A stretch of DNA of 11,894 nucleotides from TC-15 sp034437275 (GCA_034437275.1 DAOTUD010000109.1:1-11894), one strand, 5' to 3'; positions 1 to 10,323 are shown, counted from the stretch's first letter. Program-made: numbers and translations. Notes: generated by a model from the sequence alone, not told the origin.

Positions 1-672
1 TTCACACTCACCGAGCTTGACCCCGATCTGGTAGCGCAGACCTTCCGGCTGGACAATGTGCCGGACCTGTCGCCCCGCTATAACATCGCGCCTACGCAGC
101 CCGTCGCCACCGTCATCCAGGACGCCGAGAGCAGCCAGCGCCGGCTGGTGATGATGCGCTGGGGCCTGATCCCGCATTGGGCCGACGACCCCGGCATCGG
201 CAACCGCATGATCAACGCGCGCGGCGAAACCGTCCACGAGAAGCCCAGCTTCCGCGCGGCGCTCAAACGGCGGCGCTGCCTGGTGGTGGCCGATGGCTTC
301 TACGAGTGGCAGGCCCAGGACGACGGGCCGAAAGTCCCGATGTACATCACCTTCAAGGACCGGCGACCGTTCGGCTTGGCGGGGCTGTACGAGCACTGGA
401 CCGAACCCGACAGCGGCGAGACGATCACGTCCTGTACGATCATCACCACGCGGCCTAACGCGCTGGTCGCGCCGCTGCACAACCGGATGCCGGTCATCCT
501 GCCCGCGGCGGATTACGCCACCTGGCTCGACCCGGCGCGCACCGACAACGCCGACGTTATGCCCCTGCTGCGGCCCTATCCGGCGGTCGACGAGCTGGAC
601 GCCTACCCCGTCTCGCGGCAGGTGAACAATCCGCGCCACGATGGGCCGGAACTGATCGAACGCGCGGGGTAA
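1..672 (+). CDS. SRAP domain protein (SOS response-associated, YedK/HMCES-like), 5'-truncated by window edge
   Basis: The frame is open from base 1, and the first residues (FTLTELDPDL) match the family start MCGRFTL, so only about four codons are missing. A GTG at 58 is a less likely start because it would drop conserved sequence. SRAP proteins use Cys2, exposed as the N-terminal residue, to form a thiazolidine crosslink with abasic sites in single-stranded DNA, shielding them during replication. Cys2 itself is outside the window. Assuming four missing residues (227 aa in total), visible family motifs are RYNIAPTQ (Asn32), MRWGLIPHW, NARGET, the GFYEW box with the active-site Glu106, and HNRMPVIL with His164. 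The length is normal for the family and no break is seen. The gene is convergent with the deaminase gene, with only 9 bp between stop codons. The family assignment is secure. The role in abasic-site protection is known for E. coli YedK and human HMCES and is transferred here. Confidence 0.95.
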   Translation, partial: FTLTELDPDLVAQTFRLDNVPDLSPRYNIAPTQPVATVIQDAESSQRRLVMMRWGLIPHWADDPGIGNRMINARGETVHEKPSFRAALKRRRCLVVADGFYEWQAQDDGPKVPMYITFKDRRPFGLAGLYEHWTEPDSGETITSCTIITTRPNALVAPLHNRMPVILPAADYATWLDPARTDNADVMPLLRPYPAVDELDAYPVSRQVNNPRHDGPELIERAG

Positions 673-681
673 GCGAGGAAA

Positions 682-1758
682 TCACGGCACCGGCGCGCGC
701 TGCAAGGCGTCCTCGAACCAGGCCGCCAGCGCCGCGCGTTCGTCACGCGGCAGGAAGGCCGACCGCGCCGCGTTGAGGATGTTGCGCTTGATCAGGTCCA
801 GCGACACCCCCAGCCCGACATGCGCCAGCATCAGCTCGTCGGTGAGCGTGATGTTGCTCAGCGACGGATCGTCGGTGTTGATCGTGGTCGGCAGCTCCAG
901 GAACATCAGGTCCGGCAGCGGATGGTGCTGCAAGCGCGAGACGACGCCGCTCTGCAAATTGCTGGTGGGGCACACCTCCAGCGTGATGCCGTGCTCGCGG
1001 ACCAGCTTCACGACCGCCGAATCCTCGACGGTGCGCACGCCGTGCCCGATGCGCTGCGGCTGGGCGTGCTCGATGGCGTCCTGCACGCTCTCCGGCCCGG
1101 CCCACTCCCCGGCATGGATCGTGACGAACAGCCCCTTGGCGCGGGCGCGCTCGAACATCGCGCGGAAGGGGGCCGCCGGGTGCTCGTCCTCCAGCCCGGC
1201 CATGTCAATCGCCACGATGCTGCTGTTCTTCAACGCCAGCACCGCGTCGAGCACTTGCTCGGCGACGTCGACCGGCTCGTGCCGGTTGAACGACACGATC
1301 AACTTGACCTGAATGTCGAAATCGACCTGGGCGCGGGCCGACGCTTCGGCCACCGTGCGGATGACCTCCTCGTAGCTGCACTCGTTCTGCCGCGCCAGGG
1401 CATGCGGCGTAAAGCGCAGCTCCATGTACTTGATGTTGTCCGCCGCCGCGTCTTCGATGGCCTCGCGCGTGATGCGCCGGATGACCTGCGGCGAGCGGTA
1501 GAACTGGCGCAGCACGTTGAACTTGCTCAGGAACACCGCGAAGTTCGCCTCGTCGTCGTCGGTCATCTGCACGTAGGGGCGCAGATGCTCCAGGTCGTAG
1601 GCGGGCAGCGGGATGTCAAATTCGCGCGCAACCTCGATCAGCGTGGTCAGGCGCGTGGAGCCTTCCAGGTGACGATGGAGTTCGATCTTGGGCCAGGACC
1701 ACAGGCTCTTCCACAGAGCGTGCTCACGGTTGATCACGGTATGCGCGTTAAAGGCCAC
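682..1758 (-). CDS. add: Adenosine deaminase family metal-dependent hydrolase
   Basis: The 358-residue length and all hallmark motifs fit the adenosine/AMP deaminase family of the amidohydrolase superfamily, which hydrolyses adenosine to inosine and ammonia in the cytoplasm for purine salvage. The metal-binding pair H28/H30 lies in PKIELHRHLEGS. HAGE carries metal ligand H215 and catalytic E218. RIGHG carries H239. NTDDPS carries metal ligand D296 and catalytic D297. EVCPTSN is the usual motif between them. The start is GTG at 1758, with AAAGG about nine bases upstream inside the end of the kinase gene, whose stop is only 6 bp away. This suggests translational coupling and last place in the operon. 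Known relatives deaminate adenine or aminodeoxyfutalosine, and sequence reading alone cannot fully separate these substrates. The family is certain; adenosine is the likeliest substrate. Confidence 0.9.
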   Translation of the reverse strand: MAFNAHTVINREHALWKSLWSWPKIELHRHLEGSTRLTTLIEVAREFDIPLPAYDLEHLRPYVQMTDDDEANFAVFLSKFNVLRQFYRSPQVIRRITREAIEDAAADNIKYMELRFTPHALARQNECSYEEVIRTVAEASARAQVDFDIQVKLIVSFNRHEPVDVAEQVLDAVLALKNSSIVAIDMAGLEDEHPAAPFRAMFERARAKGLFVTIHAGEWAGPESVQDAIEHAQPQRIGHGVRTVEDSAVVKLVREHGITLEVCPTSNLQSGVVSRLQHHPLPDLMFLELPTTINTDDPSLSNITLTDELMLAHVGLGVSLDLIKRNILNAARSAFLPRDERAALAAWFEDALQRAPVP

Positions 1759-1764
1759 CGGTGT

Positions 1765-4700
1765 TTACCTTTCTGCCAGGGGGAGCACAAACGTGAAGGT
1801 GCTGCCCTTGCCTTCTTCACTTTCCACCCAGATGCTGCCGCCGTGCGCCTCGACGATGCGCTGGACAATCGACAGGCCCAGCCCAGAGCCGCCAAAGCGA
1901 TGCCGGATCGACCGGTCGCCCTGGTAGAAGCGCTCGAAAATGTGCGGCAGGCGTTCGGTCGGGATGCCGATCCCCCGGTCGGTCACGGCGACCTGGGCCG
2001 CGTCGCCCTGGTGGCACAACTGGACCGACACCACCCCGCCCTCCGGCGAGAACTTGGCCGCGTTGCCCAGCAGGTTGTCGAACACCTGGTTGAGCCGGTC
2101 GTAGTCGCCGTGCAGCGTGTAATCGCCCGGGTCGGCCTCCAGCTCGAAGGTGATGCCCCGCTCGTGGTAGACCAGCCCGGCCCCGTCGGAGGCCTGCTCG
2201 GCCAGTTTGCGCAGGTCGACCGGTTCGCAGTCCAGCGTATCGGGGCGGATGCCTTCCAGCGCCAGCACATCCTGCACCAGCCGCGTGATCGACGAGGCTT
2301 TCTGGTCGATCACGGCCAGCGCTTCGGCCTGCTTGTCGCTCACCGCGCCCAGTTCGCCATCGTGCAGCAGCCCGGCATAGCCCTGCACCAGCGCCAGCGG
2401 GCTGCGCAGTTCGTGCGCCAGGTTTTGCACCAGTTCGTTGCGCAGTTCGTGCAGCGCCTCGAGTTCCTGGTTGGCGGCGGCCAGCTCGCCCGCGCGCTCC
2501 TGGGCTTCTTCCAGCAGGCGCACCGTCTCGATGGTGGCCGCGATCTGCCCCCCGGCGATGGTCAGCACCCGTTCGTGATCGGGCGTGAAGGCGTGCGGCA
2601 CGGCGCTGTCGATGCCGATGGTGCCGATCGTGCGGTTGTGGATCGTCAGCGGCACGCACATCATCGAGCGCAAGTCCGGGTCGATAAAGCGGAAGTTCGG
2701 GTCCTGGGATGTATCCGGCACATAGATCGCCTGCCCGGTGGCGACCACCTCGCCAGCCACGTACTCGCCGACCCGGAAGTGCGCCTGCTCGAAATACTGC
2801 AGCTCCAGCCCCACCGCCGCGCGCAGCACCACCTCATCGGCCTCGGGTTCCAGCAGCCCGACCGACGCCGACTTGCAGTCGTAAATGTCGCGGATGGTTT
2901 CGACCACGATCTGCAGCATGGCGTCCAACGACCGGCTGGCGCTCACGCGGCGGGCCATCTCTTGCAGGGTGCTGGTTTCGTCCAGCCGGCGGTGCAGCGT
3001 GGTGTAGTAACGCGCGTTCTCCAGCGCGGTCGTGGCCTGGATGCACAGCAGTTCCAGCGCGCGCAGCGTGTCCTTGCGGAAGAAATACGGCTCGCCCTGC
3101 AGCAGCGCCAGCACACCGAGCTGCCGGTCGCCGTGCCGCAGCGGGTAGGCCGCCACCGCGTGCACCAGCCAGGACGTGTCAAACTCGATCTGGCGTTCCT
3201 TCTGCCCGCTCAGGTCGTGGATGATGACCGGGTTGTTGGTACGCAGCACCTGCTGGATCAGGCTGTCGATGGCGGTCGGCTCCAGTGCGCGGATGCGCTG
3301 GCCGCCGGAGTTGCCGGTCGCGTGGCCCTCCCACAGCCGGGCCGGCCACGTCGACTCCTCGCGTAGATACAGCCGGACCTGGGTCGGCTCGAACAACTCC
3401 AGCACCGCCGCGATGGTCAGCTCGGCGACGGTCTGCGGCTGGTTGGCGGCCAGCTTGAGGCCCATCGTATGCAGCGTTTCGAGCAGCGCGACCTGCTTGG
3501 TGGTTTCGTCATAAAGCTGCGCGTTGCGGATCGCGGTCGCCACCGCCCCGGCGATGGTCTCCAACATGCGGATATCTTCCGGCGTGTAGGCGTTGGGCTG
3601 GTAGCTCTGCACCGATATCACGCCGACCACCTCGTCCCGCGTGAGCAGCGGCATCAGCAGCACGCTGCGCGGCACGTCGTCCTGGATGATCGTCGATTCG
3701 GGCAGCGTCTGCGCCTCAGTGTCGTGGATGATCACGCTCTCGCAGGTTCGCAGCACCATGCCGCTTAGCCCGGCGTCGTCAGGCTGCGTTTCGTCGGGGC
3801 GCGGCTGGCCATGATCGTAGGACCCCACCACATGCAGCTGGCCCGTTTCGCGGTCGTGCAGGCCGATGAAGAAGGTGCTGGTGTCCATCAACTGGCTGAC
3901 CATCTGGTAGACGACCTCCAGCACGCTGGCCAGGTCGAGCTGGCTGATGGCCTGCGACACCTCGCTGAGCGCCTGGAAGCGCTTGGCGCGGCGGCGTTCT
4001 GCTTCGTACAGGCGGGTTTTGTGCAGGATGGCCGCAACCTGGCTGGCGAGCGCCTGGGCCAGTTCGGCATCGTCCGGGGTGAAGTTGTGCGGGTGGACGC
4101 TGTCGAGCGTCAACTCGCCCAGAAATTCCCCCTCGTGGATCAGGGGCGCACCCAGCCAGCTGCGGATCGGGCGGTGATCGGGCAGCGTCGTCCAGCGCGG
4201 ATCGTTTTCGCAGTCGTTGATCAACACCGGGCCGCCGCGTTCACGCATCAGGCGCGTCGTCTCGAACTCCGGCAGGTGCTCGCGGATGTCGCTGCGGGAT
4301 TCCTCGATGTGGTCGTCGTCGTGGCGCATCACGCGCACCGTCCCGCCTGGCTCCAGCATGAAGGTCGTCGCCACGTCGCACGGGATCAGGCGTTTGATCT
4401 CGCGCAGCACAATCGTGAAGACCTCGTCGGAGTCGAGCGACTGGGCCGCCGCCGACAGCACCGCGTAGAGCGTCTCCAGCCGGTCGCGGATGTGGTCCAG
4501 CACGTGCAGCACCACCAAAAACTGGTCCGCCTCGTCAAGCTGCCAGATCGTGGTGCGCACGCGCATCCGGTGCCCGCGCGCCGAGAGCAGCGTACACGTC
4601 AGCGCGTCGGACTGTACGCCGGGCGTGATGGTGATGCCTTCCCAATGCGCGCGCACCGCGTCGGCTTCCTCCGGCGAGACGAAGCGCAGGATGGTGCGCC

Positions 4701-4848
4701 CCAGAATGTCGTCTAATTCGTATTCGAAATAGCGGGCGACGGCGGGCGTCGCAAAGCGGATGACGCCGTTGCCGTTGATGATCAGCACCGCTTCGGGGGT
4801 ATCGGGCACGGCAGAGAGCAAAACCGGGTAGTGCGCATCGTTCGTCAT
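1765..4848 (-). CDS. PAS / four-GAF soluble sensor histidine kinase
   Basis: A 1027-residue kinase. In order: a PAS-like domain (about 10-120), four GAF domains (about 125-280, 290-445, 455-615, 625-780), a coiled-coil linker (about 778-805), a HisKA dimerisation domain with H-box AHELRSP (phospho-acceptor His812), and a HATPase_c domain with N-box DNLLGNAAKF (N925, N929), G1 DRGIG (957-961), F-box FERFY (971-975) and G2 GGSGLGLS (986-993). All catalytic boxes are intact. No signal peptide or membrane segment is seen, so it should be cytoplasmic or docked on a partner. No bilin-type Cys-His pair is obvious in the GAF domains, so their ligands are unknown. I chose ATG 4848 over upstream in-frame starts because it overlaps the stop of the small membrane-protein gene (ATGA) and begins directly at the PAS domain; the upstream extension looks like read-through of the neighbouring frame. 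No receiver domain or response regulator is in the window, so the partner is unknown. Confidence 0.93.
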   Translation of the reverse strand: MTNDAHYPVLLSAVPDTPEAVLIINGNGVIRFATPAVARYFEYELDDILGRTILRFVSPEEADAVRAHWEGITITPGVQSDALTCTLLSARGHRMRVRTTIWQLDEADQFLVVLHVLDHIRDRLETLYAVLSAAAQSLDSDEVFTIVLREIKRLIPCDVATTFMLEPGGTVRVMRHDDDHIEESRSDIREHLPEFETTRLMRERGGPVLINDCENDPRWTTLPDHRPIRSWLGAPLIHEGEFLGELTLDSVHPHNFTPDDAELAQALASQVAAILHKTRLYEAERRRAKRFQALSEVSQAISQLDLASVLEVVYQMVSQLMDTSTFFIGLHDRETGQLHVVGSYDHGQPRPDETQPDDAGLSGMVLRTCESVIIHDTEAQTLPESTIIQDDVPRSVLLMPLLTRDEVVGVISVQSYQPNAYTPEDIRMLETIAGAVATAIRNAQLYDETTKQVALLETLHTMGLKLAANQPQTVAELTIAAVLELFEPTQVRLYLREESTWPARLWEGHATGNSGGQRIRALEPTAIDSLIQQVLRTNNPVIIHDLSGQKERQIEFDTSWLVHAVAAYPLRHGDRQLGVLALLQGEPYFFRKDTLRALELLCIQATTALENARYYTTLHRRLDETSTLQEMARRVSASRSLDAMLQIVVETIRDIYDCKSASVGLLEPEADEVVLRAAVGLELQYFEQAHFRVGEYVAGEVVATGQAIYVPDTSQDPNFRFIDPDLRSMMCVPLTIHNRTIGTIGIDSAVPHAFTPDHERVLTIAGGQIAATIETVRLLEEAQERAGELAAANQELEALHELRNELVQNLAHELRSPLALVQGYAGLLHDGELGAVSDKQAEALAVIDQKASSITRLVQDVLALEGIRPDTLDCEPVDLRKLAEQASDGAGLVYHERGITFELEADPGDYTLHGDYDRLNQVFDNLLGNAAKFSPEGGVVSVQLCHQGDAAQVAVTDRGIGIPTERLPHIFERFYQGDRSIRHRFGGSGLGLSIVQRIVEAHGGSIWVESEEGKGSTFTFVLPLAER

Positions 4849-5228
4849 TTTTCCGCTGTCGGGGTATTGTTCGATACGGGGCGAGACGCCTGGGTATCGC
4901 CCTCGCGGGTGTAGACCAGCCAGCCCCAGTAACGCCACGCCAACACACTCGCCAGCGTAAACCCCAGAGCTTGCGGCAAATTGTGCAGCAGCGTCCACAG
5001 CGTGTCGCCGCCCAGTTCGTTCCCATCGTCAGTGCCCAGCCCCGTCGCCAACAGCCGGACGGCCAGCGGGCCTAGCATCATCACCATCGCTACGTAAAAG
5101 CCCCGGTAGTAGGGCGGACGATGCGTCACCTCGCCAAACCGGCGGCTGATCTGCGCCATCACCCACAGGCTGAACATCAGAGCCAGGGGAGCCATCACGC
5201 TTAACAGAGTGAAAATCGAATCGATCAT
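4845..5228 (-). CDS. Small three-helix membrane protein (paralogue of upstream gene)
   Basis: I do not recognise a named family. The 127-residue product has three predicted membrane helices (about 4-26, 43-64 and 84-106) and a polar tail of about 20 residues. Between helices 1 and 2 lies a basic stretch with RPPYYR. Helix 2 ends in VRLLATGL and is followed by a D/G-rich loop. The YYR...G...VRL...GL pattern and the topology match the product of 5272-5565, so the two are probably tandem duplicates. The stop overlaps the kinase ATG by 4 bp (ATGA), so kinase translation is likely coupled to it. ATG 5228 is preferred; an in-frame GTG at 5237, three codons upstream, is an alternative. Inference from position: a membrane partner or input subunit for the soluble kinase. 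Confidence 0.8.
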   Translation of the reverse strand: MIDSIFTLLSVMAPLALMFSLWVMAQISRRFGEVTHRPPYYRGFYVAMVMMLGPLAVRLLATGLGTDDGNELGGDTLWTLLHNLPQALGFTLASVLAWRYWGWLVYTREGDTQASRPVSNNTPTAEK

Positions 5229-5271
5229 AGCCACCACTTCATTTCGTCTTCCGGCCCAAAGCCACCCGCTG

Positions 5272-5565
5272 TCAGCGCCCGCTGGTCATCAGCCGGTACA
5301 TGTGCGCGCTGAGGATGATCAGGCTGACCCCGCCGGCCAACAGCAGCCCGTCCCCCAACGGGTCATGCGTCAACCGGTCCAGCCCGGCCAGCCGCACGCT
5401 GGCCCCTGCAAACGCGATCACTGGCACGGCAAAAAAACGATAGTACGTGCGCGCGTTGGACAGGCGCTCGTAAAAGCGCGCAATGAGCGCCAGCAGAAAA
5501 ATCACAATGCTCACACTGAACCAGGAATAGATGCTCAGGAATTGGTGCGAGCTGATCGTGTTCAT
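5272..5565 (-). CDS. Small three-helix membrane protein, KaiC-operon partner
   Basis: The 97-residue product is of unknown family and mostly hydrophobic, with helices at about 10-29, 43-60 and 71-92 and almost nothing outside them. Between helices 1 and 2 is RFYERLSNARTYYR, and helix 2 ends in VRLAGL. Both elements recur in the next gene downstream, which has the same helix layout. The ATG at 5565 overlaps the TGA of the KaiC-like gene by 4 bp (ATGA), so the two are co-translated. The next gene starts about 35-44 bp further on. There is no signal peptide cleavage site, export tag or catalytic motif. By context it may be a membrane anchor or sensor subunit linking the KaiC-like ATPase and the kinase; this is inference only. 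Confidence 0.8.
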   Translation of the reverse strand: MNTISSHQFLSIYSWFSVSIVIFLLALIARFYERLSNARTYYRFFAVPVIAFAGASVRLAGLDRLTHDPLGDGLLLAGGVSLIILSAHMYRLMTSGR

Positions 5566-6341
5566 CCCGCCCCCTTGTCCAGGAACGCCGCCACGAAGGC
5601 TTCGGTGTGGGTCATGGTCGGGGTGCCGCTCATGATGCCGCGCGTGCCTTCGAAGCGCGAGCGCACCTCGAGCCCGCTGCCGGTGATGGCGTACTGGCGA
5701 ATGTCTTTGTCGTGGTTGCTGCCGCGCAGCTTGAGCACCAGCAGCGCCTTGTGCACCGCGCCTTGAATCTCGACATAGCGCAGCAGCGTGTAGGAATCCA
5801 CGACGAAGGCCAGGTCTTCCTCGGCGTCGGTTGTCTCGCCCAGCAAGGCGGCGTTCTCGCGGGTGAGGATCGTCGTCAGCCCCAGGCGCTTGAGGCCGTT
5901 GATGAACTCGTAGATCAACTGGCGCATCTCGACCGGGTCCGCCGTCAGCCGTTCGAAGTGGCTGAGGCTGTCGATCAACGCGCGGCGCGCCCCGATCGCG
6001 TTGACGAGCAGCTCCAGCCGCCCGTTGATCTGGCGCAGGTCGGCGCGGCTGACTTCCGGGCTGGACATGACCACGCGCAGCTTATCGTCTGCCTCGTAGG
6101 CCGGGAAATCCCATCCAAAATTGCGCGCATCGCGGTAGTAATGCTGCGGCAGTTCCTCGAAGGTGAGGATGATGCCCGGTTCGTCGTGGGCGGTAATGCC
6201 ATGCTGGATGAACTGCATCCCCAACGTGCTTTTGCCGGTACCGGGGGCACCCTCAACCAGGTTGGCGGTGCGGGGCAGCAGCCCGCCATGCAGCATTTCG
6301 TCCAACGCTGCAATGCCGGTTGGGACTCGTTCGCTCGGCAT
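5562..6341 (-). CDS. KaiC-like RecA-superfamily ATPase, single domain
   Basis: The 259-residue protein has one KaiC-type RecA fold. Walker A is GAPGTGKST (31-39, K37, S38). The catalytic glutamate pair is FEE (E62, E63), followed by a KaiC-like stretch ending NFGWDF. Walker B is ALIDSLS (D124). RYVEIQG (188-194) and KLRGSNHDKDIR (204-215) match the second KaiC domain, and the C-terminal IMSGTPT (236-242) matches the KaiC tail ISGSPT. Clock KaiC has two such domains and autophosphorylates at Ser431/Thr432. Here there is one domain, and by my hand alignment from memory those positions are Ala178 and Phe179, so clock-type phosphorylation is unlikely. ATG 6341 has purine-rich Shine-Dalgarno-like sequence just upstream, directly after the stop of the winged-helix gene (15 bp). 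Family members without clocks are proposed signalling ATPases. ATP binding is well supported; the role here is inferred. Confidence 0.92.
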   Translation of the reverse strand: MPSERVPTGIAALDEMLHGGLLPRTANLVEGAPGTGKSTLGMQFIQHGITAHDEPGIILTFEELPQHYYRDARNFGWDFPAYEADDKLRVVMSSPEVSRADLRQINGRLELLVNAIGARRALIDSLSHFERLTADPVEMRQLIYEFINGLKRLGLTTILTRENAALLGETTDAEEDLAFVVDSYTLLRYVEIQGAVHKALLVLKLRGSNHDKDIRQYAITGSGLEVRSRFEGTRGIMSGTPTMTHTEAFVAAFLDKGAG

Positions 6342-6356
6342 ATCCCATCCCTTTCC

Positions 6357-6731
6357 TTAGCGCAAACTGCGGATGACGTGATAGATCGCTTTGACGCGGA
6401 ACTGGCGGTCGTCACACGCGGCGATGAACTGCGTGATCAGGTCGCGCGTGTCAGAATCCCCGGCCAGGGTAAAGACGCGCAGGCCCGACAGGTCTTCCAT
6501 GTCGAGCAGGCCATCACGGGCCAGTTGGATCAACTCTGGCTCGACGGTGCGGACATCGCGCCCGGTGTAGCGCGCGATGCTATCGGCAGTGTCGGTGGTG
6601 TGGGGGTTGTCGTGGAAAAAGCGCACGAGGTCCCACTTGATGAACGAGTTGATCCGGGTCTGGATGAATTCAAGCAAACGCGGATCCATATCATCCATCA
6701 GGTTGCTGGTCAGGTCATCTGAGTCAGGCAT
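6357..6731 (-). CDS. Small winged-helix domain protein
   Basis: The 124-residue protein belongs to no family I can name. Residues about 33-90 read as a winged helix: an opening helix WDLVRFFHDN, then SIARYTGRDVRTVEPELIQLARDGLL, which has the spacing of a helix-turn-helix (sampling helix, turn at TG, recognition helix, then the 'L..L...GLL' ending seen in ArsR/MarR-type folds), then a short wing about 80-89. An acidic N-terminus (D-rich, 1-16) and an amphipathic C-terminal helix (about 95-122) flank it. ATG 6731 is chosen because GAGGG lies nine to ten bases upstream; an in-frame GTG at 6752 lacks such a site. It sits between secA (29 bp) and the KaiC-like gene (15 bp). It could bind DNA as the output of the module or act as a protein-docking winged helix. 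The fold call is moderate and the function unknown. Confidence 0.78.
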   Translation of the reverse strand: MPDSDDLTSNLMDDMDPRLLEFIQTRINSFIKWDLVRFFHDNPHTTDTADSIARYTGRDVRTVEPELIQLARDGLLDMEDLSGLRVFTLAGDSDTRDLITQFIAACDDRQFRVKAIYHVIRSLR

Positions 6732-6760
6732 GACGTCTTCCCTCAAAAGCACACATACTG

Positions 6761-9628
<2,868 letters not shown>

Positions 9629-9691
9629 GGTTCCTCACAACGTCCGTTGGTGTTTTTCTTGTTACAGCGTATCTCGGAAATTCTGTTCGGG

Positions 9692-9700
9692 ATTATAACA
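9692..9700 (-). promoter_or_regulatory. Extended -10 promoter for secA operon
   Basis: Read on the - strand, 9700-9692 is TGTTATAAT: a perfect TATAAT hexamer with the TGn extension. No convincing TTGACA-like -35 lies 15-19 bases upstream, which is acceptable for extended -10 promoters. Transcription would begin near 9685, giving a leader of about 57 bases before secA ATG 9628. The leader is unusually A/T-rich for this window. It is the only strong - strand promoter motif I see ahead of the seven tightly spaced genes, so it probably serves them all. Confidence 0.65.
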
Positions 9701-9774
9701 TATCCTCTGGTGTGCCGGATAGCGCACCAGGGACACGGGGGGAGCAGCGGCTAATCCCTAACGGACTTCTAACG

Positions 9775-10323
9775 CTAGCCCAGCAGCACCAGGGCCGCGA
9801 TGCACGTCAGCGCCACCGCCAGGATGGCCGCCATGCCCAGAAAGACCAGCATCGCCACGCCCCAAAACGGCAGGTCGGCCAGCAGGCCGCTGTGGCCGCG
9901 TTTGGGCTTGTCGGGGGCATCGCTGCCGCCGGTCACGCGGTCGGCCAGCCGCCCAACGACGCCCTGCTGACTGCGCCGGAAGCTGGGGCTTTGCGAATAG
10001 GCGTGCGTGCGGTCGTAGCGGCGGCGGATGCGTTCCGCGCGCGGCAGGTCGCGGTGCGCCCGGCGGCGCAAGGGGGGCCGGGGCAGCGCTCCCCGTTCGC
10101 GCTCGTCGTCGTCATCATCTTCATAGCCGCGCGCGTAGCGTTCGCGGTCCTCATAGGTCGCGCCGGCAGCCATCGCGCCGGGGTCGATGCCCTCGTCGAA
10201 GGATGCTTCGTCGAAGGCGGCTCCCCAGGCGTCGTCATACTCCGGGTTTTCGCGGCGGCGTTTGCGCCGGCGTCGCGGGGAGGATTCTTCATACATATCA
10301 TCGCCAGGATCATAATACGTCAT
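9775..10323 (-). CDS. Unrecognised charged protein with C-terminal membrane anchor
   Basis: The 182-residue product is not recognised. The first 150 residues are polar, low in predicted order and highly charged: an arginine block RRRRKRRR (17-24), an acidic stretch (D-rich, 69-73), and further Arg-rich segments (86-116). A single hydrophobic stretch (about 153-181) runs to the last residue, as in tail-anchored proteins, with the body expected in the cytoplasm. No enzyme motif is visible. The reading frame is supported by third-position GC typical of the neighbours and purine-rich bases (AAAGG, GAGGG) upstream of ATG 10323; the opposite-strand frame here shows neither. It lies 146 bp upstream of secA in the same direction, and no clear terminator separates them, so part of secA transcription may come from its promoter. 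Function unknown. Confidence 0.75.
   Translation of the reverse strand: MTYYDPGDDMYEESSPRRRRKRRRENPEYDDAWGAAFDEASFDEGIDPGAMAAGATYEDRERYARGYEDDDDDERERGALPRPPLRRRAHRDLPRAERIRRRYDRTHAYSQSPSFRRSQQGVVGRLADRVTGGSDAPDKPKRGHSGLLADLPFWGVAMLVFLGMAAILAVALTCIAALVLLG

Noticed and set aside
820..3366. Long + strand open frame (848 codons) across the deaminase and kinase genes
   Set aside because: It is antisense to two genes with complete catalytic motifs. Its product is Arg/Gln/Val-rich with no recognisable domain, as expected from GC-rich codon bias.
4849..4998. Longer N-terminus for the histidine kinase (50 extra residues)
   Set aside because: It would overlap the upstream membrane-protein gene out of frame. 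ATG 4848 forms a clean ATGA overlap and begins at the PAS domain.
5562..6341. A true circadian kaiC gene
   Set aside because: There is only one KaiC domain, the phospho-site positions appear replaced, and no kaiA or kaiB is adjacent.
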